From Deinococcus metalli (lineage in GTDB: Bacteria; Deinococcota; Deinococci; Deinococcales; Deinococcaceae), in NCBI RefSeq assembly GCF_014201805.1, contig NZ_JACHFK010000005.1:274600-338599 (forward strand): a stretch of 64,000 bases of DNA. Reading direction: 5' to 3'. The notes beneath the pieces are model-generated. The model was not told where the DNA came from. It did no database searches and worked only from the letters and a program-made list of their open reading frames with translations. Below are positions 43,845-53,264 of the stretch, piece by piece; position 1 is the first letter of the stretch; each line of letters starts with the position of its first letter. The translations under genes and the position numbers were made by a program.

Positions 43845-45281
43845 TCAGTATGAGTGAAGGTGTGGCTCCAGTTCAATGTACTGGTCTTGCAGCGAAGTAA
43901 TGGTGACGGTGTAATCGCCTGCATCATAAGCGTAAAAATCCCAGTATCCAGTCGCGTCGCCGTCAAAAATGACGTTACCCGTCGGACTAATTGCAGTGAG
44001 GTGAGTGCTGCCCTGATTGAGTCGGAAGTGCAGCTCACCAGAGCCGTCAGAGATGAGTTTGTACGTTTTGGTCTGCCCGGCTGCCCAGTTATCGCCAATG
44101 ACGACGTCGCCAACAGAGTAGTAATGGGGTACAACGAAGATGATGGCGTCCTGCTTCTTGACCGTGACGCTCTGCTCGTTGCGCGTTTCGTTGCCACTGC
44201 TGTCCTCGGCAATCACCGTGACGTCCGCCGTGCCGAGCGCACTGGGTTTCCACGGGGCGCTCCAGCCACCCGCGCCGTCGGTCAAGACGGTCGCGGCGCC
44301 GCCCGCCTGATCGGCCGCGTCGGTGCTGGCCACCAGGTTGCTATCCACGTACACGCGAAGCGCCTGTACCTGCACGTCGTCGCTCACGCTGCCGCTCAGG
44401 GTCGTGACCTGATCCTGGTATGCCGTGGCGACCGGGGCGACCGGGGCGACCGTCAGGCTGGGCATGACCATGTCGGCCGTCAGGACGTTCGTCTGGATGC
44501 TCTTGGCGAAGTTCAGCGTGACGGGCTGGTAGCTGGCGGTGTCGGTGCCGCTGTTGTACACCCACGCGTTGAAGCTCGCCGCGACGTTCAGCTCACTGTC
44601 GGCGGCGGTGCCGCGCGCGGTCACGTTCGTGCCAATCTTGCTGCCGGCGCCGTTCAGCACGCCATCGGTGCTGTTTCCCAGCATGTAGGTTACGGGGCCG
44701 ATGTCGCTGGTAGGGACAGTGGCGCTCTGGCCGGACACGGGCGCGGTCTTGGGGTACAGCCCCAGGTTGAAGGTGCTGTCGGTGTACAGCTCGCTGAGCG
44801 GCATGGCCGGCGCGAGGCGGCTGGAGGCGGGGTCGAACACGGCGTGCGTCTTGAGGCGCACCACGCTGCTGCTGGCGTCCACGGTGGCGGTGTTCTCGCT
44901 GCCCGGGCCGTAGCCGAGCAGAACAGCGCTGCTTGCGTCGTCCTTGACGCGGCTCTCAAAGGAGTACGCGCCCTTGGGGAGCAGCAGGGTCTGGGCGAAT
45001 TCATTCGAGTGCGAGAGGGTCAGGGTGGTGCTGCCTGCGCCGCTGGGGTCGAAGGTGGTGCCGTTGAAGGCCACGACCTTGCCGGCTGAGTCGCGCACCG
45101 TGATGTCGTAGTGGGCGTCGGGGACGTCGCCCGTGAAGCCCTGGGCGTGGATGATGCCGGCGGCGCCGAGTTGCACTTTGACCAGTTCCGCCTGGGTGCG
45201 CGGGGCAGTCGTCTGCTGGCACGCGGCCAGGAGCATGGTGAGGATGGTGGCGGCGGCAAGACCCTGGACGTGTTTCGACAT
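43845..45281 (-). CDS. Large surface lipoprotein with Ig-like repeat and unusual C-terminal module
   Basis: A 478-residue protein. The signal peptide ends in LLAAC (lipobox). The mature part is rich in Ser/Thr/Ala/Val. Around 290-370 is an Ig/cadherin-like segment (LSGSVSDDVQVQALRVYVDSN, ADVTVIAEDSSGNETRNEQSV). The last ~100 residues form a different beta-rich module (DNWAAGQTKTYKLISDGSG, YWDFYAYDAGDYTVTI), pre-peptidase-C-like. DNA for this last part (about 43845-44170) looks clearly less GC-rich than the rest. ATG 45281 has an AGAGGAG site. Role unknown; adhesion or surface display is a guess. Confidence 0.75.
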   Translation of the reverse strand: MSKHVQGLAAATILTMLLAACQQTTAPRTQAELVKVQLGAAGIIHAQGFTGDVPDAHYDITVRDSAGKVVAFNGTTFDPSGAGSTTLTLSHSNEFAQTLLLPKGAYSFESRVKDDASSAVLLGYGPGSENTATVDASSSVVRLKTHAVFDPASSRLAPAMPLSELYTDSTFNLGLYPKTAPVSGQSATVPTSDIGPVTYMLGNSTDGVLNGAGSKIGTNVTARGTAADSELNVAASFNAWVYNSGTDTASYQPVTLNFAKSIQTNVLTADMVMPSLTVAPVAPVATAYQDQVTTLSGSVSDDVQVQALRVYVDSNLVASTDAADQAGGAATVLTDGAGGWSAPWKPSALGTADVTVIAEDSSGNETRNEQSVTVKKQDAIIFVVPHYYSVGDVVIGDNWAAGQTKTYKLISDGSGELHFRLNQGSTHLTAISPTGNVIFDGDATGYWDFYAYDAGDYTVTITSLQDQYIELEPHLHSY

Positions 45282-45282
45282 G

Positions 45283-45300
45283 ACGGCTCCTCTCAGCCGT
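45283..45300 (-). promoter_or_regulatory. Hairpin around the ribosome-binding site of the lipoprotein gene
   Basis: Arms ACGGCT (45283-45288) and AGCCGT (45295-45300) enclose CCTCTC, so part of the AGAGGAG ribosome-binding site of the minus-strand gene lies in the loop and the rest in the stem. This could tune translation. No promoter was recognised in the rest of the 45301-45639 gap. Confidence 0.4.
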
Positions 45301-45656
45301 ATTTGACGGCTGATACTGGTCCTGACCCGCGCCGGGATCGGGACGCGGGGTCCGCGACGGTCAGGGCGCGCTGTGTGGTCAGGGCAGGCAAACGCTTCAG
45401 TTCACCCGTCGAGTATTTGTTTGGCCGTCTGACACGCTTCTCACAGCCGGCCAGCGTAATGGGGGCACTCCACCCCCACGTGGTTGCGGACGGGATGCCC
45501 TGACCGGAACAGGAGTGGACCGCAGCGGCGGACCGCCTCTGGTCTTTGCCCGAGACGTTGACGACCGTCTGGCACGTCGGCATGCTGACTGGACGGCCTT
45601 GGGGCGACGTTCGGTGCACGTGACCCGGCGGTGGGGGCCTAGACTGCGGACTGTCC

Positions 45657-48600
45657 ATGGCCGTGCACGTCCATCCGATTTCCGGGCCGTTCGATGTCCT
45701 GGTGGTTCTTGGCTCTCCGCCGGGCGACCTGGGGGCCGTGCTGTCGAACCTGCCCGCCGGGCTGGGCGCTGCGGTCCTGATCGCGCCGGGAGATGACCTG
45801 ACGCTGGAAGCGCTTGCTCCGCTGCCGGTGCAGTGGGCGGAGCACGGCCTGCCGCTGGAGCCGGGCCGGCTGTATGTCACGCCGCCGGGGACCGTCGTGG
45901 AGGTGCGGACGGACCGTCGCTGCGCCGTCACGTCGGCGCCGGACGGAGCCCCAGAGCGGCCGCTGGACCGGCTGCTGGCGTCGCTGGCGATCACCTGCGG
46001 CGCGCGGACGCTGGCGGTGGTGTGCGGCGGGTCAGGTCGGGACGGTGTGGCCGGAGCGCAGGCCCTGCGCGGAGCGGGCGGAACCGTGCTGGTGCTCCTG
46101 CCGGAGGGTGGCGGCGACGGGGTGCCGAGCGCGGTGGTGGAGGCCGACGCGGCGGACGTGGTCACCGCGCCGCAGGATCTCGGCCGGACCGTCGCCGCCC
46201 TGCTGACAGGGGGACCGCCGGGCACGTCCCGCGCGGACACCGCCGAGCAGCAGCCGGCCTTCCTGCTGCAACTCAGCGACGCGCTGCGGCCGCTGGCCGA
46301 CCCGGTCGCCGTGATGGGTGTGGCGTGCCGGATGCTGGGCGAGCATCTGGCGGTGGACCGCACGTACTACGTCGAGGTGGATGAGGCGGCTGGCGTCGCG
46401 CGGGTAGCGCGTGACTGGGTGCAAGGCGGGGTGTCGCTGGCGGGGGAACACCGGGTGGCGGATTTCGGGTGGTCCGTGGCGATCCTGCGCCGCGGCGAGT
46501 GCCACGTGATTCCCGATACGCAGTTCTCGCCGGTCGTGCCGCCGGAGGACCGCCCAGCGTCGGCGGCGCTGGGCATCATCGGCTGCATGGGCGCGCCCCT
46601 GATCAAGGATGGCCGGCTGGTCGGGGCGCTGTGCGTCACCACCCTGGTGCCGCGGGCGTGGACGGCGCGCGAGGTCAAGTTGCTGCGCGACGTGGGCGAG
46701 CGGATCTGGTCGGCCGTCGAGCGCGCCCGCGCCGAGGAAGCGCTGCGCGCGCGCGAGGAAAAGTACCGCACGCTGTTCAATTCGATCGACGAGGGCTTTC
46801 ACATCATCGAGCTGCTCTACGATCCCTCCGGGCGGCCGGTGGACTACCGCTTTGTGGAAGCCAACCCGGCGTTCGAGGGGCAGACGGGGCTTCGCGGCGC
46901 CGTCGGCCAGCTGGGCAGCCACGTGGCGCCGGGAACCGAACGCTCCTGGCTGGAGGCGTACGACCGCGTGATCCAGAGTGGCGTAGCGCTGCGCTTCGAG
47001 GACTACGACGCCTTCACGCAGCACTGGTACGCCGTCTACGCGTCGCGCGTGGGTGAGCGCGACGGGCATCAGGTCGCCGTGGTGTTCAGTGACGTGACGG
47101 AACGCAAGCGCCGTGAGGCCAACCTCTCGTTCCTGAACGCCGTGGGCAGCGCCCTGGAGCAGCTCACGAACGTCGAGGAGACGATGGAACTGCTCGGTGA
47201 GAAGATCGGCGCGCACTTCGGGCTCGCGCACTGCCGCTTCGTGGAGCTGGACCCGGCGGGCGAGGTGGCCGTGGTCTTCCACGGCTGGCGGCGCCCCGAC
47301 GTGCCGACGATCACCGGGCCACACCGCATGAGCGACTACCTGGCGCCCGAATTCAAGGAAAAGATGCGGGCCGGCACCACCGTGATCGTGCGCGACGTGT
47401 GGAACGATCCCCTCACCGACGGCGGGCGTTTCGCGGCGCTGGGCATCGGTTCCTTCGTCGCCGTGCCGCTGGTGCGCGACGGCCGCTGGCTGGCGTGGCT
47501 GGGCCTGTACCGCTCCGAGGCGCACGGGTGGCCTGACGACGACGTGGAACTGGCGCGCGAGCTGACGGCGCGCATCTGGACGCGGCTGGAGCGCGCCCGG
47601 GCCGAGGCGGCCGTGCGGGCGCTGAACGCCACCCTGGAAGCGCGCGTGCAGGAACGCACCCACCGCCTGGCCGAGATGAACAGCGAACTCCAGGTCCGCA
47701 CGCGGGCGCTGGAGGCCTTCGCGGAGCTGACGCAGGACCTCGGCGTGGAGGTCGATCCGTACGCCCTGGTGCGGCAGGGGCAGCGGGTGGCGCTGTCGCT
47801 GCTGCCGCAGGGCTTCGCGACGTACTACGAGCTCCACGGCACGCTGTGGCGCCTGCGTGTGCAGGAGGGCGACATGCGCGCTCCGGCGCTCCAGGCCGCG
47901 GCCGACGCGGGCGTGCCGGCCGGGCACACCCCCAGCCTGGACCGGCCGTGGGAGACCGGGGCGCCGGTCTTCCAGTCGTCCTACGACCGCGACGCCGACG
48001 GGCTCGGCGCGCTGGGCCACGAGGTCACGGCGCTGGCCACGCTCCCGCTCGTGGTGGGCGGGCGTCGGCAGGGCGTCTTCGCGGTGGCGCTCTTCAGCGG
48101 CCGGCAGTGGACCGGCAGCGACCGCGCCGTACTGGAGACGGTCGTGCACAGCCTCAGCCTGGCGCTGGAACGCGCGCAGGCCGTGCGGGCGCTGGCGGAG
48201 GAACGCGAGGCGCTGGCGACCTTCGCGCACTTCACCGAACTGAGTGCCGGCACGCGCGACGTGGAGGCACTCGCCCGGCAGGCGACGGCGGTGCTCGGCC
48301 AGGTGCTGGACGTCCACAGCGCTGTGTACTTCGAGCAGGACGGCGAGCTGTGGCGGCTGCGGCACGCGTCCACCACGCTGGAACCGGAGCTGGACACCGC
48401 CCTGCGGCGCGGCGTGCCCGCCGGCCTGCCCGGTTTCGCCGTTCCCGCCGAGCGCCGCGAACCCGTGTTCTTCGAGCACGTAACCACTGAGGACCCACCG
48501 CCACCGGTGACCTTCCAGGCCGTGGCGGCGTATCCCCTGTTTCCGCCGCACCACCCCGCGGGCATGCTGAGCATGGCGGTCACGGACCGCGCCGCGTGGA

Positions 48601-49394
48601 CCGAGCGGGAAAAGGCGGTGTTCCGCGCGGTGGGCGACAGTTTCCGCCTCGCGGTGGAACGCACCGCCCAGTTGCAGCAGGTCGAACGGCACCGCGAACG
48701 CCTGGCCGACCTGAACGCCGAACTCGGCACCCTGATCACCCGCACCGCCCGGAACCTCGAACTGCCGGTCGGATACCTGAACCAGTTCCTCTCGCCCAGC
48801 CGTCTGAACGACCTGCCCGCCGCACTTCCGCTGAGCGTGCCCTCGGCGCTGCACGACGAGCTGTCCCGGCTGCGGGGCGTGGCCCAGGACCTCAGGCAGC
48901 TCGCGCAGCTGGAAAACCAGACGCTCAGCCGCGAACTGCTGCCGCTGGGGGAACTCGTTGCGCAGGTGCGCGCGCAGAGCGCGGCGGCGGGCCGGGTGGC
49001 GTGGCTCACGCTGGCCCTGCCCATCGTGCGGGCCGACCGGGCACTGCTGATGCAGGCGCTGGAGGTGCTGCTCACCTTCACCCTCAGCGAGACGCGGGGC
49101 GCGCGCGTGGTGGAAGTGAGCAGTCAGGAGGTGGGCGCTGAGGTCTGGGTGACGGTGCAGGACGACGGTATCGGCCTGGAACCCGAGGAGGCCGCGACGC
49201 TGTTCGATCTCGCGGTACGCACCGAGCAGAGCGTGCCGCTGCTCGATGGCGGCGGCCTGGTGCGCGTGCGCCGCGTCATGGCCCGGCACGGCGGGTGGGC
49301 GTGGGCCGAGGCCCGGCTCGACGGGGGCCGGATCGTCCTGGCGTTCCCGCGCGACGAGACCGTGAGCGTCATCGAAAATCTGCTCCAGCAATAG
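45657..49394 (+). CDS. Multi-domain CheB-GAF-PAS-GAF sensor protein with degenerate kinase core
   Basis: 1245 residues. About 1-190 is CheB methylesterase-like with the acid-loop motif GGSGRDGVAGAQAL. The catalytic Ser region reads GSPPGD instead of GASxGG and the His loop is LIAPGD, so it is probably inactive. Then GAF (~200-360), PAS (~365-480), GAF (~490-640), a coiled coil, GAF (~690-845), GAF (~855-1010), a HisKA-like helix pair and an ATPase domain (~1115-1235). The H-box is TARNLELP (His replaced) and the N-box QALEVLLTF lacks Asn; DDGIGLEPEE remains. A signal-integrating pseudokinase is inferred. Promoter box TAGACT 45640-45645. Confidence 0.82.
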   Translation: MAVHVHPISGPFDVLVVLGSPPGDLGAVLSNLPAGLGAAVLIAPGDDLTLEALAPLPVQWAEHGLPLEPGRLYVTPPGTVVEVRTDRRCAVTSAPDGAPERPLDRLLASLAITCGARTLAVVCGGSGRDGVAGAQALRGAGGTVLVLLPEGGGDGVPSAVVEADAADVVTAPQDLGRTVAALLTGGPPGTSRADTAEQQPAFLLQLSDALRPLADPVAVMGVACRMLGEHLAVDRTYYVEVDEAAGVARVARDWVQGGVSLAGEHRVADFGWSVAILRRGECHVIPDTQFSPVVPPEDRPASAALGIIGCMGAPLIKDGRLVGALCVTTLVPRAWTAREVKLLRDVGERIWSAVERARAEEALRAREEKYRTLFNSIDEGFHIIELLYDPSGRPVDYRFVEANPAFEGQTGLRGAVGQLGSHVAPGTERSWLEAYDRVIQSGVALRFEDYDAFTQHWYAVYASRVGERDGHQVAVVFSDVTERKRREANLSFLNAVGSALEQLTNVEETMELLGEKIGAHFGLAHCRFVELDPAGEVAVVFHGWRRPDVPTITGPHRMSDYLAPEFKEKMRAGTTVIVRDVWNDPLTDGGRFAALGIGSFVAVPLVRDGRWLAWLGLYRSEAHGWPDDDVELARELTARIWTRLERARAEAAVRALNATLEARVQERTHRLAEMNSELQVRTRALEAFAELTQDLGVEVDPYALVRQGQRVALSLLPQGFATYYELHGTLWRLRVQEGDMRAPALQAAADAGVPAGHTPSLDRPWETGAPVFQSSYDRDADGLGALGHEVTALATLPLVVGGRRQGVFAVALFSGRQWTGSDRAVLETVVHSLSLALERAQAVRALAEEREALATFAHFTELSAGTRDVEALARQATAVLGQVLDVHSAVYFEQDGELWRLRHASTTLEPELDTALRRGVPAGLPGFAVPAERREPVFFEHVTTEDPPPPVTFQAVAAYPLFPPHHPAGMLSMAVTDRAAWTEREKAVFRAVGDSFRLAVERTAQLQQVERHRERLADLNAELGTLITRTARNLELPVGYLNQFLSPSRLNDLPAALPLSVPSALHDELSRLRGVAQDLRQLAQLENQTLSRELLPLGELVAQVRAQSAAAGRVAWLTLALPIVRADRALLMQALEVLLTFTLSETRGARVVEVSSQEVGAEVWVTVQDDGIGLEPEEAATLFDLAVRTEQSVPLLDGGGLVRVRRVMARHGGWAWAEARLDGGRIVLAFPRDETVSVIENLLQQ

Positions 49395-49400
49395 GGCGCC

Positions 49401-50543
49401 TCAGGTGCCGGCCGGGTCGCGGGGAAACGCCACCCAGAAGGTCGCGCCCTGACCGGGCCGACCCTCGGCCCACACCCGCCCGCCGTGGCGCAGCGCCAGC
49501 CGCTGCACCAGCGCCAGCCCCAGGCCCGGCCCCGCGAAGTCCTCCGGCCGGTGCAGGTGCCCGAAGATGGTGAACAGCCGGTCGCGGTAGCGCGAGTTGA
49601 AGCCGATGCCGTTGTCCTCCACGTACACGGCGACCTCCCGCTCCAGTTCCCGCATGCCCACGTGGATGCGTCCGCCCTCGCGCGCCCGGGTCGCCTTGAA
49701 CGCGTTACTCAGGAGCTGCGTCAGGATGACCTGCACCGTCGCGGTGTCGCCGCGGATCACGGGCAGGGGATCGCGGGTCAGCTGCACCCCCCGCCCCGCC
49801 CACTCCGGGGACAGCTTCCGGATGACCTGAGCGAGCACCACGTTCAGGTCCACCGGCATGAACTTCAGCCGCTGCCGGCTGACGCTGGAGAACGCCGCCA
49901 GGGCGCGCAGGCTGGCCTCCAGCCCGTCGGCGGCCTCCACCACCCGCTGCGACGCCCGCTGCCGCTCCGCGGGGTCACCGTCCGCTTCGGCGTGCGCCAC
50001 CTGTGTGAACGCCCGGATGTGCCGCAGCGGACCGGTCGTCTGCTGCATCACGGCCGCCACAAAGGCCTCCAGTTCCTGCGTGACCACCTGCACCTGCGCC
50101 GCCTGGCCCTCCGCCCGCCGCTCCAGCATGGCATTCACGCGCAGGAGTTCCTCCTGGGCGGCCCGCGACGCGCTCACGTCCGTGAGCGTCATGCGGCACA
50201 GCGGTCCCTCCGTCCAGGCCTCCACCTGCGCGTGAAAGGACGCGCCGTCCGGCCGCACCAGCAGCAGCTCGACCCGCTGCGGCCCCGGCTGGCTGAAGGC
50301 CTGACGCAGGAACAGCAGGAAGGTACTGTCGTGCGGCGGCCGGGTGAAGGTGCAGAAGCGGCGGCCCTGCAGGCGTGCGCGCGGCAATCCCAGATCCGCC
50401 TCGGCGCGCTGGTTGGCGTCCAGGATCACGCCGGACTGGTCGAGCAGGACATACCCCACCGGCGCGCGGTCGAACAGGCCCCGGTCCCGCGCCTCATCAT
50501 GCAGGACGGGAAGGTCGCGCGTGGAGGGGGAATCGTCGGTCAT
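49401..50543 (-). CDS. PAS-domain histidine-kinase-like protein lacking the phospho-accepting His
   Basis: 380 residues: PAS domain (~25-130, APVGYVLLDQSGVILDANQRAEADLG), coiled linker, dimerisation helices and an ATPase domain with N-box LTQLLSNAFKAT, EDNGIGF, and G-boxes GPGLGLAL. The H-box, normally of phytochrome-type SHDLxxPLR form, is MQQTTGPLR, so the His is Gln. ATP binding looks possible but phosphotransfer through this site does not. Convergent with the giant sensor, 6 nt apart. ATG 50543 is used; a GTG three codons upstream is possible. Confidence 0.85.
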   Translation of the reverse strand: MTDDSPSTRDLPVLHDEARDRGLFDRAPVGYVLLDQSGVILDANQRAEADLGLPRARLQGRRFCTFTRPPHDSTFLLFLRQAFSQPGPQRVELLLVRPDGASFHAQVEAWTEGPLCRMTLTDVSASRAAQEELLRVNAMLERRAEGQAAQVQVVTQELEAFVAAVMQQTTGPLRHIRAFTQVAHAEADGDPAERQRASQRVVEAADGLEASLRALAAFSSVSRQRLKFMPVDLNVVLAQVIRKLSPEWAGRGVQLTRDPLPVIRGDTATVQVILTQLLSNAFKATRAREGGRIHVGMRELEREVAVYVEDNGIGFNSRYRDRLFTIFGHLHRPEDFAGPGLGLALVQRLALRHGGRVWAEGRPGQGATFWVAFPRDPAGT

Positions 50544-50679
50544 GGGCGTCACTCAGGTCACGAAGAGGAGCGTGACTGCACAGTGGAATGGAGGAGAGCC
50601 AGCAGACAGCCCGGTGACTGCATCATAGCGCACAGTCTGACGCGCAGGTATCTGTGGGTGGCTGGCAGACCGCCGAACC

Positions 50680-50711
50680 AAAAAGAAAGGGGAGCAGATT
50701 GCTCTGCTCCC
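50680..50711 (-). terminator. Terminator of tRNA-Pro
   Basis: A 9-bp perfect stem (50690-50698 with 50703-50711), 4-nt loop, then on the minus strand a C followed by TTTCTTTTT (plus-strand A-run 50680-50688), 5 nt after the tRNA CCA end. Confidence 0.9.
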
Positions 50712-50712
50712 A

Positions 50713-50793
<81 letters not shown>

Positions 50794-50808
50794 ACAACCA
50801 GCCACAGG

Positions 50809-50837
50809 ACTATAGACGCCGGGCGGGGCGCGGTCAA
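50809..50837 (-). promoter_or_regulatory. tRNA-Pro promoter
   Basis: TTGACC (plus-strand 50832-50837), 17-nt spacer, TATAGT (plus-strand 50809-50814), placing the transcript start about 10 nt before the tRNA 5' end. A near-consensus sigma-A promoter. Confidence 0.85.
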
Positions 50838-50877
50838 GTGCGGGAACCGCCGGGCCACTGCTCCCGTAGAGCGGGGC

Positions 50878-51660
50878 ATGGAATTCACCTGGACGGGCAG
50901 CACCGAACGCACCCTGAGCGCCGGCTCCACGAAGCTGGAGGTGCTGGAGTACAGCGCCACCCCCATGGAGGGGCCACTGCAGGGCTTTCCGCAGATGCTG
51001 GCCCGCCCGGCCCGCTGGCGGCAACTGGCGGTGCACGTCTCGGGCGCCGCGGCCACGCTGGAGTCCGGGGCGCTCCAGTACCTGCGCGGCGACCTGGAGA
51101 TGCAGGCGGTGTCGGCGGCCGGCGGGGGCGGCGGGCTGGGCGGGTTCTTGCGGGGCGCGGTCACGGCCGCCGCGACGGGCGAGGGCATGTACAAGACGGC
51201 CTTCAAGGGCTCGGGTGTGATCTACACCGAGCCCACCCGCCTGCACCTGCTGCTGGGCGAGCTGCGCGGCGAGTCGCTGATCGTGGATGACGGCGCCTTC
51301 GTGGCGTGCGCGGGCGACATCGCGGTCAGCCGGCACGTGAACCACGGCTTCGCGCAGATGGTGGGCAGCGGCGAGGGCCGCGTGCAGCCCAAGCTGACCG
51401 GCAGCGGCGTGTTCGCCCTGCAGAGCCCGGTGCCGCCCGAGGAGTTCCAGATCCTGGAGCTGAGTGGCGACGTGCTGAAGGTCGACGGCAACCTGGTGGT
51501 GGCGTACACCGACGGCCTGACCTTCTCGGTGGAGCGCAGCGCGCGCGGCCTGCTGGGCAGCGGCAAGACCGGCGAGGGCTTCGTGCAGGCCTTCCGCGGC
51601 ACGGGCCGGGTGTGGCTGGCCCCGACCCTGCCGCTGCACATGGGCGGCGTGACCGCGTAG
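50878..51660 (+). CDS. AIM24-family beta-sandwich protein
   Basis: A 260-residue soluble protein of the AIM24/DUF124 family: repeated GSG/GGG-rich beta strands ([53 protein letters not shown] and [18 protein letters not shown]). Mitochondrial AIM24 influences inner-membrane organisation; the bacterial role is unknown. ATG 50878 has no clear ribosome site, and the -10 box in front is weak (TAGAGC). A hairpin terminator follows. Next to a Bcs1-like AAA gene. Confidence 0.85.
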   Translation: MEFTWTGSTERTLSAGSTKLEVLEYSATPMEGPLQGFPQMLARPARWRQLAVHVSGAAATLESGALQYLRGDLEMQAVSAAGGGGGLGGFLRGAVTAAATGEGMYKTAFKGSGVIYTEPTRLHLLLGELRGESLIVDDGAFVACAGDIAVSRHVNHGFAQMVGSGEGRVQPKLTGSGVFALQSPVPPEEFQILELSGDVLKVDGNLVVAYTDGLTFSVERSARGLLGSGKTGEGFVQAFRGTGRVWLAPTLPLHMGGVTA

Positions 51661-51678
51661 GCCCCGCCAGCGCGCGTA

Positions 51679-51710
51679 GGCCCGCCTGAGCCGGATGGCC
51701 GAGGCGGGCC
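51679..51710 (+). terminator. Hairpin terminator after the AIM24-family gene
   Basis: A 9-bp perfect stem (51679-51687 with 51702-51710), 14-nt loop, followed by ATTCCGTTTCTCC, 18 nt after the stop codon. Confidence 0.7.
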
Positions 51711-51846
51711 ATTCCGTTTCTCCCTACGCTGAGGATGTTCCCGCCTGTCTGCCGGACCGGCGCCACTTCCTCCTGCGCGGCCCCGCCCGTGCCTCCCGCC
51801 CACGTCCGGGGAGGCCGCCGCCCCACGACCCACCGGACGACCGATC

Positions 51847-53196
51847 ATGGACACCCCGACCCCCCTGACCCTGGCGACCGTGTGGCGTGACCTGCACGCG
51901 GCGGTCGCGCATACCCTGGTGACCAACCAGTTCGCGCAGGGCGGCGTGCTGATCGCGGCCCTCAGCGCGGCGGCGGTGTTCGCGCGCTCGTTGCCCGGCC
52001 GGATCTGGCAGTGGCTGGTCGGGCGCTACACCGTCACGCTGGACGTACAGGGCGACGACGCCGCGTTTCCGTGGCTGGCCGCGTGGCTCGCCGCGCAGCC
52101 GGTGGGCCGGCGCCTGCGGCACCTGGGCGTCGTGACGCGCTTCAACGAGCAGATGGGCGGTCAGAACCTCACCCTGGGCATCGACCGCGACGGCGACGAG
52201 GTGAACGTCCGGCTGGTGCCGCTCAGCGGGCAGGTGCTGGTGCGGGTGCACGGCCACTGGCTGCTGGCCCGTCCGCTGCGCACCCAGCGGCAGGGACAGA
52301 ACGGACGCCCGCTGAGCGGCTTCGAGCACAGCCTGACCATCCAGATGCTCAGCTCCTCGCGGAGCGTGATCCCGGACCTGCTGCGTGGCGCGTACGAGTT
52401 CACCGCCGGCAAGGCCGACGGCCGCGTCGAGATCCACGTGCCCGAGTACCAGGGCTGGACCCTGGCCGAGCGCCGCGTCGCCCGCCCGCTGGAGACCCTG
52501 ATCTACGACGGCGACGTGCTGGGCGGCCTGCACGCCGATCTGACGGCGTTCTTCGCGGACCGCGAGTGGTACGCGGGCATGGGCATTCCGTACCGCCGCG
52601 GGTACTTGCTGCACGGCCCGCCCGGCAACGGCAAGAGCAGCTTGGTGGCCGCGCTGGCCGGCGCGTTCGGCCTGAACGTGTGCGTGCTGAACCTCGCCAC
52701 GCCGGACCTTACGGACGACCGGCTGACCTCCCTGCTCACGAACCTGCCGCGCCGCGCGCTGCTGCTGCTGGAGGACATCGACGCGGTGTTCCTGGGCCGC
52801 GAACCGCGCGCGCCGACCGTGAAGCTGTCCTTCAACGGCCTGCTGAATGCGCTGGACGGCGTGGCAGCCGGCGAGGGCCGCGTGACCTTCATGACCACCA
52901 ACGACCTGGCCGGGCTGGACGCTGCCCTGATCCGCCCCGGCCGCGCGGACCGCCACGTCCTGATCGGCAACGCCACCCGCGCGCAGGTCGCCGGGATGCT
53001 GCGGCGCTTCTGGCCCGCGTGGACCGACGCGGACATCGGCCCGCTGCTCGGCCCGGTCGCGGACGGCCTGCTGAGCATGGCGCGTGTGCAGGAATACCTG
53101 CTCGAACGCCGCGCCGACGCTCCCGCGGTGCGCCGCGACTGGGCCACCCTGACCGGCCACGGCTGCCCCACCCGGCTGAAACTCCTGACGGCGTGA
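51847..53196 (+). CDS. Bcs1-like AAA ATPase
   Basis: 449 residues: one N-terminal membrane helix (about 32-50), a Bcs1-specific domain (~60-215) ending in the RRVARPLETLIYDGD motif, then the AAA module with GIPYRRGYLLHGPPGNGKS (Walker A 257-264), LLLLEDIDA (Walker B 304-312), sensor TTN at 350-352 and two arginine fingers (R363, R366). Order and motifs match mitochondrial Bcs1, which translocates the folded Rieske protein across the inner membrane. The bacterial client is unknown, and no bc1 complex is in the window. ATG 51847. Confidence 0.88.
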   Translation: MDTPTPLTLATVWRDLHAAVAHTLVTNQFAQGGVLIAALSAAAVFARSLPGRIWQWLVGRYTVTLDVQGDDAAFPWLAAWLAAQPVGRRLRHLGVVTRFNEQMGGQNLTLGIDRDGDEVNVRLVPLSGQVLVRVHGHWLLARPLRTQRQGQNGRPLSGFEHSLTIQMLSSSRSVIPDLLRGAYEFTAGKADGRVEIHVPEYQGWTLAERRVARPLETLIYDGDVLGGLHADLTAFFADREWYAGMGIPYRRGYLLHGPPGNGKSSLVAALAGAFGLNVCVLNLATPDLTDDRLTSLLTNLPRRALLLLEDIDAVFLGREPRAPTVKLSFNGLLNALDGVAAGEGRVTFMTTNDLAGLDAALIRPGRADRHVLIGNATRAQVAGMLRRFWPAWTDADIGPLLGPVADGLLSMARVQEYLLERRADAPAVRRDWATLTGHGCPTRLKLLTA

Positions 53197-53264
53197 GCCA
53201 GCCGGCCGGGTGATCCGGACAGGCGGGCCGGCCCGGCGACCCGGCGTGCTTTCATGCCGGGCGA

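Noticed and set aside
43823..44212. A 129-codon open frame overlapping the end of the large lipoprotein gene
   Set aside because: Ser/Thr/Arg-rich frame-shifted reading of the lipoprotein C-terminus without its own start signals.
46032..49391. A 1119-codon open frame antisense to the giant sensor gene
   Set aside because: Composition (Arg, His, Gln, Ala-rich) is that of a GC-driven shadow; the plus strand encodes recognisable GAF, PAS and ATPase domains.
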